The notes: a model not told the origin generated them from the sequence alone. A stretch of DNA of 64,000 nucleotides from Neorhizobium galegae bv. orientalis str. HAMBI 540 (GCF_000731315.1 NZ_HG938353.1:2542001-2606000), one strand, 5' to 3'; counted from the stretch's first letter, positions 43,801-52,959 are shown. A program made the numbers and translations.

Positions 43801-44559
43801 TTGGCGGACGAACAGCAGACCGGGAAGACCGACAGGCCGCAGGTGCTGCGTGACACCGACGACGAGGCCCGCCGGCTTGCCCGCACGTTGGTCCGTGGAG
43901 CGCGTCACATGGCGCTGGCGGTCCTCGATCCGGAAACCGGTTTTCCCTTCGCCAGCCGGGCCCTCACTGGCACCGACGTCGACGGCGTGCCGGTCATTCT
44001 CGTGTCCGGCCTCTCCGGCCATACGAAAGGCCTCATCGCCGACCCGCGCTGCTCGCTTTTGGCCGGCGAGCCCGGCAAGGGCGATCCGCTCGCCCATCCG
44101 CGGATCACCGTTCAATGTCTCGCCGAGGGCGTCGCCCGCGACACGCCCGAACATGCACGCATACGCCGGCGTTTTCTGGATCGTCATCCCAAGGCTGCAT
44201 TGTATGCAGATTTCGGTGATTTTCGCTTTTTCCGAATCACTCCACAGGCAGCATCCCTGAATGGAGGATTCGGCCGTGCATACATGCTGACAGGATCTGA
44301 CCTTGTGATTCCCGAGCCGGGAATCACGGCGGAGTGGCTGGACCTCCAGGAAAATGTAAAAAATATGACCGAGCAGGCTCAGAAATTTGCTGCCCATATC
44401 GGCACGGAAAACGGGAAACTCTGGCGCTTCGGAGGCGTCGATCGAGCGGGAATCGACCTTATTGCGGGGGATTTTCAACTCAGGCACGAATTCGAAGTTC
44501 TTGCAAAGACTCCCGAAGCCGTTCTTGATTATGTTTTTGAGATCACTAAAATACGATAA
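43801..44559 (+). CDS. HugZ-like heme-utilisation/pyridoxamine-oxidase-fold protein
   Basis: A 252-residue protein with an N-terminal split-barrel flavin/PNPOx-like domain (ARRLARTLVRGARHMALAVLDPETGFPFASRALTGTDVDGVPVILVSGLSGHTKGLIADPRCSLL) and a C-terminal DUF2470 domain (FGGVDRAGIDLIAGDFQLRHEF). This is the architecture of HugZ-type heme oxygenases, though many members have unproven activity. The start is TTG 43801 with AAGGAGAGG before it. A heme-type receptor gene lies 12 kb away. The end of the gene and the following intergenic bases are noticeably AT-rich. Confidence 0.8.
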   Translation: MADEQQTGKTDRPQVLRDTDDEARRLARTLVRGARHMALAVLDPETGFPFASRALTGTDVDGVPVILVSGLSGHTKGLIADPRCSLLAGEPGKGDPLAHPRITVQCLAEGVARDTPEHARIRRRFLDRHPKAALYADFGDFRFFRITPQAASLNGGFGRAYMLTGSDLVIPEPGITAEWLDLQENVKNMTEQAQKFAAHIGTENGKLWRFGGVDRAGIDLIAGDFQLRHEFEVLAKTPEAVLDYVFEITKIR

Positions 44560-44573
44560 CTGGTTACCTGAAA

Positions 44574-44609
44574 TTTAGGGATATACAATCCCTTTTGCTC
44601 CTTGCTAAT
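44574..44609. promoter_or_regulatory. Two candidate NolR boxes before the nolR-like gene
   Basis: The described NolR site is (A/T)TTAG-N9-A(T/A). TTTAG-N9-AT occurs at 44574-44589 on the plus strand, and ATTAG-N9-AA at 44609-44594 on the minus strand, only 4 bp apart. They lie about 75-110 bp before the NolR-like start, consistent with autoregulation. The motif is degenerate. Confidence 0.45.
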
Positions 44610-44682
44610 TTTCACCCATAGGACGATGGGCCGGATTTTGAAGCCGGGGGCCGCTTTGGAATACGAGGGGAATTTAAAACGT

Positions 44683-45003
44683 ATGGATACGATGGCACTA
44701 TCTGAGCATTCCAACGCGGCCGCAGGCCTGCTGTCGGCCATGGCCAACCCGAAACGGTTGATGATCCTTTGCTGCTTGGTGAAGGGCGAAGTCGCCGTGG
44801 GTGCGCTCGCGTCGCAAGTTGGCCTCAGCCAATCTGCGCTGTCTCAGCACCTCTCCAAACTGCGGGCTCAGAAGCTGGTGAAGACCCGCCGCGATGCGCA
44901 GACCATTTATTACTCCAGCTCGTCCGAGTCGGTTCTCAAGGTCCTTGAAACGCTGGAAGAAATCTACTGTGCTCCGGTGCAGAAGAAATCCGCAGCCGCG
45001 TAG
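44683..45003 (+). CDS. nolR: NolR-like ArsR-family regulator
   Basis: A 106-residue winged-helix regulator. The block AAGLLSAMANPKRLMILCCLVKGEVAVGALASQVGLSQSALSQHLSKLRAQKLVKTRRDAQTIYYSSSS closely follows the remembered sequence of rhizobial NolR, the global repressor of nodulation and other genes. No ArsR-type metal-binding CxC motif is present in the recognition helix. The start is taken as ATG 44683 (MDTMALSEHS) after GAGGGG. Orthology to NolR is likely, but no nodulation genes are visible here. Confidence 0.8.
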   Translation: MDTMALSEHSNAAAGLLSAMANPKRLMILCCLVKGEVAVGALASQVGLSQSALSQHLSKLRAQKLVKTRRDAQTIYYSSSSESVLKVLETLEEIYCAPVQKKSAAA

Positions 45004-45038
45004 GAATGACAGCGCTGACATGAGGTCACGCTGACCTG

Positions 45039-45070
45039 CCCCAGCCTCCGGCGTGACGCCGGGGATGGGG
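45039..45070. terminator. Hairpin between the nolR-like and receiver genes
   Basis: CCCCA...CTCCGGCG-TGA-CGCCGGGG...TGGGG forms a strong GC-rich stem with small internal mismatches, between two converging genes. No clear T-run follows, so termination is probable but not certain. Confidence 0.5.
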
Positions 45071-45126
45071 CATTTCCATGACCGCCTGCCGACCGGATAT
45101 GACGCTCCGGATTCGTGCGACCGCGC

Positions 45127-45507
45127 CTAATGCGAGGCCATGCGACGCAGCGTCGCGGTCACCTTCTGCCAATCATAGGGTTTGGAAAAGAACACGCTGC
45201 GATCGGGCAAGTCTTCCTCGCTCAAGCGGACCTGTCCCGAAACGATGATGATCTCGATCGGTGGCCAGCGGTCGCGCACGGCAGCCGCCAGCTTCATGCC
45301 GTTCATGCTGCCAGGCATGTCGATATCGGTAAAAACGATCCGGATATCCGTGCGCGTTTCCAGGATCGTCACCGCCTCATCGGCGTCGGCTGCCTCGACC
45401 GCCTCGAATCCTGCATCCTCCACGAGGTCGATTGCCATCATGCGCAGGATGGGCTCGTCCTCGACGACGAGGACAGCCTGTTTTTTTGGCGGTGCGGATC
45501 GTCCCAT
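45127..45507 (-). CDS. Single-domain response regulator
   Basis: A 126-residue CheY-like receiver with the acidic pocket VVEDEP, the phospho-acceptor Asp in VFTDIDMPGSMNG, the switch Ser in IIIVSGQV and Lys in FFSKPYDW. There is no output domain. It starts 4 bp after the stop of the HWE kinase gene, so it is the probable phosphoacceptor of that kinase or a phosphate sink. Confidence 0.9.
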   Translation of the reverse strand: MGRSAPPKKQAVLVVEDEPILRMMAIDLVEDAGFEAVEAADADEAVTILETRTDIRIVFTDIDMPGSMNGMKLAAAVRDRWPPIEIIIVSGQVRLSEEDLPDRSVFFSKPYDWQKVTATLRRMASH

Positions 45508-45511
45508 CCGG

Positions 45512-47593
45512 TCAGTCTGCCTGTGCTAGCTGAAGGAGCACAGCTGTCATCTCAGCGCTGAACCCCGGATGATCATAACTAACAAGAACACCGCCGGTTC
45601 CGATCAATCCCATGCGAATAAGTTTTGAGCCGAAACCTTTGCGCTCCGGCTGGCGTGGGGGCGGCCCGCCGGTTTCCCGCCAGGAGAGATAGAAGATCGC
45701 GCTGTCTCCCGTGCCTTCGATGCGCCAGTCGATTGCAACCCTCCCCGTATCGTTGGAGAGCGCGCCGTATTTCACCGCATTGGTCGTCAATTCGTGCAGC
45801 AGCAGGGAAAGCGAAAGCGAGCCCTTTGGCCCGAACCGAACGTTCGGACCCTGCGCGTCGATCCGGTCCCGCATGCCGATCCCGTTCATCGTCCGGTCGA
45901 CGACGGCATAGACCGAGGCGCTCGTCCAGTTCTGCTCGAACAGGATGTCATGGGCGGTGCTCAGCGCATGCAGCCGCTTTTCGAAAGCCTCCACATGGTC
46001 GCGCTCGGTCACCGGCCGGAGCGTCTGTGTCGCGATCGCCTGCACCATCGACAGGGTGTTCTTCAGCCGATGGCTCATTTCCCTGCTGAGCATCTGCTGC
46101 TCCAACTCGGCCTGAACCCGCGACATCGCGATCTGGATGCGATTGCCGAAGCTGCGGACGAAGGAAATCTCCTCGTCGATCCATGGATAAGGCTGGTCGT
46201 GATGGATGAAGGCGACGAGCTTGAAGCGCCCGAGCTCGAAGATCGGCACGTTGACGAGCACGCGGATGCCAAGCGACAGAAGCCTTTCGGCGTGGTCGCG
46301 GGTGCGCGGATCGGTAGCGACGTCGGCGACGACAACGGTTTCTCCGCGCTTCAGGTCGTCGACGAACGACCCGTAATCTCGGAAATGGTGCAGTCCCGCA
46401 AGGCTCTTCACGCCCGGCGCGCACCATTCGGGCGGCACCGACACCGTCTCGTCCGCCGCGTTGACGATGCCAAAACCGGCGCGCGTCGCGTCGAGTGCCC
46501 TGGCCATCAGGTCGCCCGCGGCGATCGCCATCGATTCCATGTCGCTGAGGTCGCGCAGCCGATCGCCGAGATCGAGCAGGGCCTGCACGCGGGCAGCCTC
46601 CCGCTTGGCGGCGGTCACATCCCTGACGGTGCCGATCATATTGATCGGGCGGCCTCTCTCATCATGGCGAAAGCTGGCATTGCGGGCGATCCAGCGCACG
46701 CCATAGCCCGGCACGCGAATGCGATATTCGACGTCGAGCGGGGCACTCCCCTTCCGTCTGGTCGCATCGTTGGACTGCAGATCCTTGTCCTGCGGCAGGA
46801 CCATCTCCTCGACCACTCGGGTAGGATAGGTATCGGCGATAGGCAGGTGAAAAATGCGGCAGAACTCCCGCGACACCCGCATCATTGAGGTCCCGATGTC
46901 AATTTCGAATGTCCCGACCCTTCCAGCCTCCTGCGCCGCCAGGCTCGCGTTGACGCTGGAGCGAATATTGGCGCTGATCGACTTCTGACGCCGGAACAGG
47001 TCGTCCTTGCGCTGCGAGATGCGCCGCATTTCGAGGAGCGCGATAACCTGCCGGGCAAGAGCCTGCAGCGCCGCCTTCTGCCCCTCCTCCAGGCCCTGCG
47101 GCCGCGGCTCGACATCGATGACGCAGAGCGTGCCGATTATCACCTCGTCTGGCGTGATCAGCGGTGCGCCGGCGTAGAAGCGGATATGCGGCTCCCCGGT
47201 GACGAGCGTATTCGTGCGGGTGCGCTGATCGAGCTGCAGGTCTGGGATGACGAGCACGTCGGAACTGCCGAGCGCATGGGCGCAGACCGACTGCCCGATC
47301 GGCGTCTCGCACGCCTCGAAACCGATGCGCGCCTTGAACCACTGCCGGTCTTTCTCGACCAGGCTGACGAGCGCCACGGGCGTGCCGCAGAGCGTGGAAG
47401 CGACAAGCACGATATCGTCGAACTCCGGCTCCGGCTCGGTGTCCATGATATTATAGGCATCGAGCGCTTCCAGCCGCTCAAGATGGATTTGTTCGTTCGG
47501 ATCGGGATCGGCCAATGAGGGTCTCGGAATAGAAGTTTCACGCGATATTGGCAGCTTTCTCCAAAAGACCAGAGAGACGCAATCAAATTTCAC
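45512..47593 (-). CDS. HWE-family sensor histidine kinase (GAF-PAS-GAF)
   Basis: A cytosolic sensor kinase of up to 693 residues. An N-terminal GAF domain (ALDAYNIMDTEPEPEFDDIVLVASTLCGTPVALVSLVEKDRQWFKA) is followed by a PAS_3 domain (RVGTFEIDIGTSMMRVSREFCRIF, ending MIGTVRDVTAAKREAARVQ), a second GAF domain (about 340-490) and an HWE kinase core. The phospho-His is in EMSHRLKNTLSMVQAIATQTLR, the N box is LLLHELTTNAVKYGAL, and the signature SWRETGGP is present. The GTG at 47593 has no good ribosome binding site, so the true start may be up to about 25 codons later. It is encoded with a single-domain receiver. Confidence 0.88.
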   Translation of the reverse strand: MKFDCVSLVFWRKLPISRETSIPRPSLADPDPNEQIHLERLEALDAYNIMDTEPEPEFDDIVLVASTLCGTPVALVSLVEKDRQWFKARIGFEACETPIGQSVCAHALGSSDVLVIPDLQLDQRTRTNTLVTGEPHIRFYAGAPLITPDEVIIGTLCVIDVEPRPQGLEEGQKAALQALARQVIALLEMRRISQRKDDLFRRQKSISANIRSSVNASLAAQEAGRVGTFEIDIGTSMMRVSREFCRIFHLPIADTYPTRVVEEMVLPQDKDLQSNDATRRKGSAPLDVEYRIRVPGYGVRWIARNASFRHDERGRPINMIGTVRDVTAAKREAARVQALLDLGDRLRDLSDMESMAIAAGDLMARALDATRAGFGIVNAADETVSVPPEWCAPGVKSLAGLHHFRDYGSFVDDLKRGETVVVADVATDPRTRDHAERLLSLGIRVLVNVPIFELGRFKLVAFIHHDQPYPWIDEEISFVRSFGNRIQIAMSRVQAELEQQMLSREMSHRLKNTLSMVQAIATQTLRPVTERDHVEAFEKRLHALSTAHDILFEQNWTSASVYAVVDRTMNGIGMRDRIDAQGPNVRFGPKGSLSLSLLLHELTTNAVKYGALSNDTGRVAIDWRIEGTGDSAIFYLSWRETGGPPPRQPERKGFGSKLIRMGLIGTGGVLVSYDHPGFSAEMTAVLLQLAQAD

Positions 47594-47833
47594 GACCGGT
47601 GGAAATCGCGTTGAAATCTTGAGCCTTTATCGAAATCCGTACCGATCGCCCCACCCAGCAACGCCAGCCCGAATCGATTTCGCTTCAACGCAGGAATTCG
47701 CAGCGGCCCTTTGCCCAAAGGCGGTTGACGCCTCCGATCCCCCTGATAATTTGACCATGCAGTCAAAACTTGGTGCAATGACGCCGACCGGGAAATGGCC
47801 ACCCGAAGAAACCGAATGGCCATGGAGAATGTC

Positions 47834-49162
47834 ATGTCCAACCGCCTGAATACCACGCCCAACGACCTGCGGGCGTTCTGGATGCCGTTTACGGCAAACC
47901 GCCAGTTCAAGCAGGAACCCCGCCTTTTCGTCGCTGCCAAGGATATGCATTACACGACCCATGACGGCCGCCAGGTGCTCGATGCCACCGCCGGCCTCTG
48001 GTGCGTCAATGCCGGCCACTGCCGCCCGAAGATCACCGAGGCGATCCGCGAACAGGCCGGCGAGCTGGATTATGCGCCCGCCTTCCAGCTGGGCCACCCC
48101 AAGGCTTTCGAACTCGCCAATCGTCTGGTCGATATCGCGCCAGAAGGCATGAACCACGTTCTCTACACCAATTCCGGCTCGGAATCGGTCGAGACGGCGC
48201 TGAAGGTGGCGCTCGCCTACCACCGCGTGAAGGGCAACGGCTCGCGCTTCCGCCTGATCGGCCGCGAGCGCGGTTATCACGGCGTCAATTTCGGCGGCAT
48301 CTCGGTCGGCGGCATCGTCTCCAACCGAAAGATGTTCGGCACGCTTCTGACCGGCGTCGACCACATGCCGCACACCCACCTGCCGGGCAAGAACGCCTTC
48401 ACCAAGGGTGAGCCGGAACATGGCGGCGACCTTGCGACTGAGCTGGAGCGCATCGTCACGCTACATGACGCCTCGACCGTCGCCGCCGTCATCGTCGAGC
48501 CTGTCGCCGGCTCCACCGGCGTGCTGATCCCGCCGAAGGGTTATCTGCAGAAGCTGCGCGAGATCTGCACCAAGCACGGCATCCTTCTGATCTTCGACGA
48601 AGTCATCACCGGTTTCGGCCGCCTCGGCGCGCCGTTCGCGGCCCAGTATTTCGACGTCAAGCCGGACATCATCACCACCGCCAAGGGCCTCACCAACGGC
48701 GTGATCCCGATGGGTGCCGTCTTCGTCACCTCCGAGATCCACGACGCGTTCATGACCGGCCCGGAGCACATGATCGAGTTCATGCACGGCTATACCTATT
48801 CCGGCAACCCGATCGCCTCGGCTGCCGCTCTCGCGACGCTCGAAACCTACAAGGAAGAAGGCCTTTTCGACCGCGCCCGCGACATCGCCCCCTATTGGGA
48901 AGCGGGCCTGCATTCGCTCAAAGACCTGCCGAATGTCATCGACATCAGAAACCTCGGCCTGATCGGCGCGATCGAACTCGATCCGATCGCCGGCGAACCC
49001 ACCAAACGCGCCTTCACCGCCTTCCTGAAGGCCTACGAAAACGGCCTGCTGATCCGCACCACCGGCGACACCATCGCCATGTCCCCGCCGCTGATCGTCG
49101 AAAAGCACCATATCGACGAGATATTCGGGAAGCTGCGCGAGATCTTGACGAGCAATATCTGA
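47834..49162 (+). CDS. Omega-amino acid-pyruvate aminotransferase (class III PLP enzyme)
   Basis: A 442-residue class III aminotransferase. The cofactor site is recognisable: TNSGSESVETALKVALAYHR, IFDEVITGFGRLGAPF (Asp to the pyridine nitrogen) and the Schiff-base lysine in TTAKGLTNGVIPMGAVF. The N terminus LRAFWMPFTANRQFKQEPRLFVAAKDMHYTTHDGR is typical of beta-alanine:pyruvate transaminases. ATG 47834 has GGAG 6 nt upstream. It stands alone, divergent from the kinase gene, so the physiological amine is uncertain. Confidence 0.9.
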   Translation: MSNRLNTTPNDLRAFWMPFTANRQFKQEPRLFVAAKDMHYTTHDGRQVLDATAGLWCVNAGHCRPKITEAIREQAGELDYAPAFQLGHPKAFELANRLVDIAPEGMNHVLYTNSGSESVETALKVALAYHRVKGNGSRFRLIGRERGYHGVNFGGISVGGIVSNRKMFGTLLTGVDHMPHTHLPGKNAFTKGEPEHGGDLATELERIVTLHDASTVAAVIVEPVAGSTGVLIPPKGYLQKLREICTKHGILLIFDEVITGFGRLGAPFAAQYFDVKPDIITTAKGLTNGVIPMGAVFVTSEIHDAFMTGPEHMIEFMHGYTYSGNPIASAAALATLETYKEEGLFDRARDIAPYWEAGLHSLKDLPNVIDIRNLGLIGAIELDPIAGEPTKRAFTAFLKAYENGLLIRTTGDTIAMSPPLIVEKHHIDEIFGKLREILTSNI

Positions 49163-49186
49163 GGCGAGGTCGAAGAGGACGGAATC

Positions 49187-49329
49187 TGCCCCTCACCCTA
49201 ACCCTCTCCCCGCGCGCGGGGCGAGGGGACGTGCCCGTTTTAGGCCGCTGCGATTGGGGCAGACCGGTGCGGCATATCCCTTCTCCCCGTCAGAACGGGG
49301 AGAAGGTGGCGGTAGCCGGATGAGGGGCA
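49187..49329. repeat. RIME-like intergenic palindromic element, copy 2
   Basis: The element is bounded by CCCCTCACCC (49189 on) and GGATGAGGGG (ending 49327). It contains two hairpins: CCCTCTCCCCGC/GCGGGGCGAGGG (about 49202-49227) and the perfect CCTTCTCCCCGT-CAGA-ACGGGGAGAAGG (49279-49306). The second hairpin is identical to 2005-2032. It fills most of the gap between converging genes. Confidence 0.8.
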
Positions 49330-49406
49330 TCGCCGAGCGAACGGCCTTTCAAAAAGGCGGCTTTAACGGTCGCCTCTTTTCACGTTTGAGCACTACCCCT
49401 AAAACC

Positions 49407-50246
49407 TCAGCCCTTGAAGAAAGCCAGAAGATCCGCATTGATCACGTCCGCATGCGTGGTCGCCATGCCGTGCGGAAAACCTTCATAGACCTTCAGCGTA
49501 CCGTTCTTGAGAAGCTTGGCCGCAAGCAGGGCCGAGTCGGCGATCGGGACGATCTGATCGTCGTCGCCATGCATGACGAGAACCGGCACGTCGATCGCCT
49601 TCAGGTCTTCGGTGAAGTCGGTTTCCGAAAAAGCCTTGATGCAATCATAATGGGCCTTGGTGCCGCCCATCATGCCCTGCCGCCACCAATTGGCGATGAC
49701 CCCTTCCGAAACGGTCGCGCCTTCCCGATTGAAGCCGTAGAACGGGCCGGCTGGTACGTCACGGAAGAACTGAGCACGATTGGCAGCAAGCGCTGCGCGA
49801 AAACCGTCGAAGACTTCGAGAGGCAGGCCGCCCGGATTATTTTCCGTCTTCAGCATGATCGGCGGCACGGCGCCCATCAGCACCGCCTTTGCCACCCGGC
49901 CACCGCCGCCATATTGCGCGACGTAGCGTGCGACCTCGCCGCCGCCGGTCGAATGGCCGACGTGGATGGCATTTTTCAGGTCGAGATGGGCCGCAAGCTC
50001 GGCGACATCGGCAGCATAAGTGTCCATTTCATTGCCGGTCTCGGTCTGGCTCGAACGGCCATGGCCGCGTCGGTCATGGGCGACGACGCGAAAACCCTGG
50101 TGCAGGAAAAACAGCATCTGGGCGTCCCAATCGTCGGCCGAGAGCGGCCAGCCGTGATGGAAAACAACCGGCTGGGCGTCCTTCGAACCCCAGTCCTTGT
50201 AGAATATCTGCGTGCCGTCCTTGGTGGTGATGAAATTGCTGGTCAT
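49407..50246 (-). CDS. Alpha/beta hydrolase (non-heme chloroperoxidase type)
   Basis: A 279-residue hydrolase close to cofactor-free haloperoxidases/esterases. The oxyanion-hole region is [15 protein letters not shown]. The triad is Ser in GHSTGGGEV, Asp in [10 protein letters not shown] and His in [29 protein letters not shown] is a family hallmark. The start [11 protein letters not shown] at 50246 is usual for the family. It is divergent from an OhrR-like regulator, suggesting induction by organic peroxides or related stress. The natural substrate is unknown. Confidence 0.9.
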   Translation of the reverse strand: MTSNFITTKDGTQIFYKDWGSKDAQPVVFHHGWPLSADDWDAQMLFFLHQGFRVVAHDRRGHGRSSQTETGNEMDTYAADVAELAAHLDLKNAIHVGHSTGGGEVARYVAQYGGGGRVAKAVLMGAVPPIMLKTENNPGGLPLEVFDGFRAALAANRAQFFRDVPAGPFYGFNREGATVSEGVIANWWRQGMMGGTKAHYDCIKAFSETDFTEDLKAIDVPVLVMHGDDDQIVPIADSALLAAKLLKNGTLKVYEGFPHGMATTHADVINADLLAFFKG

Positions 50247-50375
50247 GGTTCTCGTGTCCTTTCGAAACTGATTTTTCAATGACTGCGACATGAATGGCGG
50301 GCGCGGCGGAAAAAAATGGCCGACCAGACATTCATAGTACCGTTGCGTGTCGTTCCTTTGAACCGCACCCTTCGG

Positions 50376-50470
50376 ATTATCGCGATCTCCATACCTCGAT
50401 ATTTGTTATCGCGATAAACAGATGGGTAGCGGCATTCTCCGATCCTGTCTACAAAAATATTTATCGCGAT
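50376..50470. promoter_or_regulatory. Three ATCGCGAT palindromes before the OhrR-like gene
   Basis: ATCGCGAT occurs at 50379-50386, 50408-50415 (within the 12-bp palindrome TTATCGCGATAA, 50406-50417) and 50463-50470, all within the divergent promoter region. The repeats lie in AT-rich surroundings and probably form the operator array of the MarR/OhrR-like protein encoded at 50523. Confidence 0.6.
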
Positions 50471-50522
50471 ATCAAAATTATGCTATACGTCGCGAAGAAC
50501 CTGGAACAGCACCGGAGCAAGC

Positions 50523-50963
50523 ATGCCCGCCTCCCCTCTTCCGCCGCTCCACGAGCAGCTCTGCTTCTCGCTCTATTCGGCCCATATCGCCATCAATCGC
50601 GTCTATAAGCCAATGCTCGACGATATGGGCATCACCTATCCGCAATACCTCGTCATGAGCGTGCTCGGCGAACAGGATGGCTCGACGATCGGCACGATCG
50701 CGGAAAGGCTGGGCCTGGAATCGAGCACCATCACCCCGCCCGTAAAGCGGCTCGAACAGGCCGGACTGCTGGAGCGCCGCCGCAGCAAGACCGACGAGCG
50801 CCAGGTGCATGTCTGGTTGACCGGCGCCGGCCGCATCCTGATCGCGAAGAGCACATGCCTCGGCGAAACGTTGATCGAACGGTCCGGCATGCCGCCGAAG
50901 GAATTCCAGGCTTTCAACCGTCAGGTCCGTACCTTCCTCGGCGCTCTGGAGCGCAAGGCCTAG
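50523..50963 (+). CDS. OhrR-like MarR-family regulator
   Basis: A 146-residue winged-helix repressor. The N-terminal LCFSLYSAHIAINRVY carries Cys14 in the context typical of the peroxide-sensing cysteine of OhrR. The DNA-binding core is IGTIAERLGLESSTITPPVKRLEQAGLLERRRSKTDERQVHVWLT. Most OhrR genes neighbour ohr; here the divergent gene is an alpha/beta hydrolase instead. Oxidation of Cys14 would release repression (established for OhrR, inferred here). Confidence 0.85.
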   Translation: MPASPLPPLHEQLCFSLYSAHIAINRVYKPMLDDMGITYPQYLVMSVLGEQDGSTIGTIAERLGLESSTITPPVKRLEQAGLLERRRSKTDERQVHVWLTGAGRILIAKSTCLGETLIERSGMPPKEFQAFNRQVRTFLGALERKA

Positions 50964-51242
50964 TTTCGCAAACGTCGCTGAATCTGGGCGAGATCCGGAA
51001 TTTTCGCGCATTCCTTGGTGAAAATCACAAAAATCCATCCCGTTTTGTTATCTTCTTGCGGAATCCCGGCGAAATTCATACAGAATTGGCTGCCGACCGC
51101 CGAAAGCCAAAAATGGCTCGGCACGGTATCGACCGCATCGCTTTCCGTCCTTGGCACGACCGCGCCCGGCGCGATATCGAAGACGGAAGGTAGGGGTGCG
51201 GCGTTCACCGCGGGGTTGAAGCCCCCATCCAAGGAGACCAAG

Positions 51243-52349
51243 ATGAACCTCAAGATGCTTCTGGGGGCAACAGCACTCGCCTCCCTGACTTTCGCTCCGC
51301 TTGCCCAGGCCGAGATCGTCATCGGCCTGATCGCCCCGCTCACCGGCCCCGTCGCGGCCTATGGCGATCAGGTCAAGAACGGCGCCGAGACCGCCGTTGC
51401 GGAAATCAACAAGAAGGGCGGCATTCTCGGCGAAAAGGTCGTCCTGAAGGCGGCCGACGACGCCGCAGAACCTAAACAGGGGGTTTCGGCCGCCAACCAG
51501 CTGGTCGGCGAAGGCATCCGCTTCGTGGTCGGCCCCGTGACGTCAGGCGTCGCCATGCCGGCTTCCGATGCGCTTGCCGAAAACGGCGTGCTGATGGTCA
51601 CCCCGACCGCGACCACACCGGCTCTCACCACGCGCGGCCTCACCAACGTGTTCCGCACCTGCGGCCGCGACGACCAGCAGGCCGTGGTCGCCGCCAACTA
51701 CGTCCTGAAGACCTTCAAGGACAAGAAGGTCGCGATCATCAACGACAAGGGCGCCTATGGTAAAGGCCTCGCCGACGCCTTCAAGGCAGCGCTGAACGCC
51801 GGCGGCGTCAAGGAAGTGCTCGACGACGCGGTCACTCCGGGCGACAAGGATTTCAGCGCGCTGACGACCCGCCTGAAATCGCAGAATGTCGATGTGATCT
51901 ATTTCGGCGGTTACCATCCGGAAGGCGGCCTGCTCGCCCGCCAGCTCGCCGATCTCGGCGTCAAGGCGACGATCGTCGGCGGTGACGGCCTGTCGAACAG
52001 CGAGTTCTGGAACATCGGCACCAAGGCCGCGGCCGGCACGGTGTTCACCAACGCCTCCAACGCGACCAAGAGCCCGGATTCCAAGGCTGCCGCCGAAGCG
52101 CTCGCCGCCCGCAAGATCCCCGCCGAAGCCTTCACGCTGAACGCCTATGCCGCCGTCGAAGTGATCAAGGCCGGCATCGAAAAGGCAAAGAGCGCCGAGG
52201 ATACGGAAGCGGTGGCCGCTGCCCTCAAGTCCGGCGAACCGATCGCCACCGCCATCGGCAAGCTCACCTATGGCAAGACGGGCGACCTCACCTCGCAGAG
52301 TTTTTCCTTGTTCAAATGGGAAGACGGCAAGATCGTCGCCGCCGAGTGA
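51243..52349 (+). CDS. Branched-chain amino acid ABC transporter, substrate-binding protein
   Basis: A 368-residue periplasmic binding protein of the LivJ/LivK family, with a signal peptide ending at APLAQAE (about residue 21). The mature part starts [25 protein letters not shown] and continues with GVMVGPVTSG-type and [20 protein letters not shown] segments. No permease or ATPase genes follow, so it is an orphan that must use transport components encoded elsewhere. AAGGAG precedes ATG 51243. A terminator follows the gene. Confidence 0.92.
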   Translation: MNLKMLLGATALASLTFAPLAQAEIVIGLIAPLTGPVAAYGDQVKNGAETAVAEINKKGGILGEKVVLKAADDAAEPKQGVSAANQLVGEGIRFVVGPVTSGVAMPASDALAENGVLMVTPTATTPALTTRGLTNVFRTCGRDDQQAVVAANYVLKTFKDKKVAIINDKGAYGKGLADAFKAALNAGGVKEVLDDAVTPGDKDFSALTTRLKSQNVDVIYFGGYHPEGGLLARQLADLGVKATIVGGDGLSNSEFWNIGTKAAAGTVFTNASNATKSPDSKAAAEALAARKIPAEAFTLNAYAAVEVIKAGIEKAKSAEDTEAVAAALKSGEPIATAIGKLTYGKTGDLTSQSFSLFKWEDGKIVAAE

Positions 52350-52372
52350 CATCATTCAAATCGCATGATCCG

Positions 52373-52392
52373 CGGGCGCCTTCGGGCGCCCG
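52373..52392 (+). terminator. Terminator of the LivJ-like gene
   Basis: CGGGCGCC-TTCG-GGCGCCCG forms an 8-bp stem with a stable TTCG tetraloop, followed by TATGTTTTG, 24 bp past the stop codon. Confidence 0.8.
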
Positions 52393-52428
52393 TATGTTTT
52401 GAGCCTCGTTCGCGGACGCCGGCTGGGC

Positions 52429-52890
52429 TCATTCGACATGCACCGCCAGCGTCCGCTTCAACGTCTTCAGCACGACGCTCGTCGTGAATTTGCGGATATT
52501 CGGGTTCATCTCCATCATCCGGTCCGCCAGCACATCGAAATGCTCGACGGACTGGACGAGGATCACCAGCGTGAAATCGCCACGGCCCGACGTCCCCCAG
52601 GCCTCCTGCACCTCCGGCGTATCCGCCAGCCACCTCAGGAAAGGCGGCATGAGCTCCGGCCGGTCGCGCTCCAGCTCCACCTCGACCAGCATGGAAACGG
52701 CCGTGCCGACCTTTTTCGGATCGACGATCGAAACGTCCCGCAGGATCACCCTGTCCTCCCGAAGCTTCTGCAGCCGCCGCTGTGCCGAGGACGGCGAGAG
52801 GCCCACACGCTCGGCAAGCTCGTTCAAGGTGATGGTCGCATCCTGCTGCATCAGCTTGAGGATTTCACGATCGGCTTTCGTCAATGCCAT
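52429..52890 (-). CDS. Lrp/AsnC-family regulator
   Basis: A 153-residue regulator with an N-terminal helix-turn-helix (ADREILKLMQQDATITLNELAERVGLSPSSAQRRLQKLREDRVI) and a RAM effector domain (SMLVEVELERDRPELMPPFLRWLADTP, SGRGDFTLVILVQSVEHFDVLADRM). It is divergent from a threonine dehydratase-like gene, and probably controls it and itself through the palindromes in the 100-bp gap. The amino acid effector is unknown. Confidence 0.9.
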   Translation of the reverse strand: MALTKADREILKLMQQDATITLNELAERVGLSPSSAQRRLQKLREDRVILRDVSIVDPKKVGTAVSMLVEVELERDRPELMPPFLRWLADTPEVQEAWGTSGRGDFTLVILVQSVEHFDVLADRMMEMNPNIRKFTTSVVLKTLKRTLAVHVE

Positions 52891-52897
52891 TGAGAGG

Positions 52898-52959
52898 ATT
52901 TCCCGGCTTCAAAACAAACTCCGGGAAATATTCCTGGTCATGAGCACAATTTCAGGAAT
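52898..52959. promoter_or_regulatory. Operator palindromes between the Lrp regulator and dehydratase genes
   Basis: ATTTCCCGG (52898-52906)/CCGGGAAAT (52921-52929) and ATTCCTG (52930-52936)/CAGGAAT (52953-52959) are perfect inverted repeats packed in tandem, creating several GGAAA/TTTCC-type half-sites. Such phased arrays are usual for Lrp/AsnC octamers. Confidence 0.55.
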
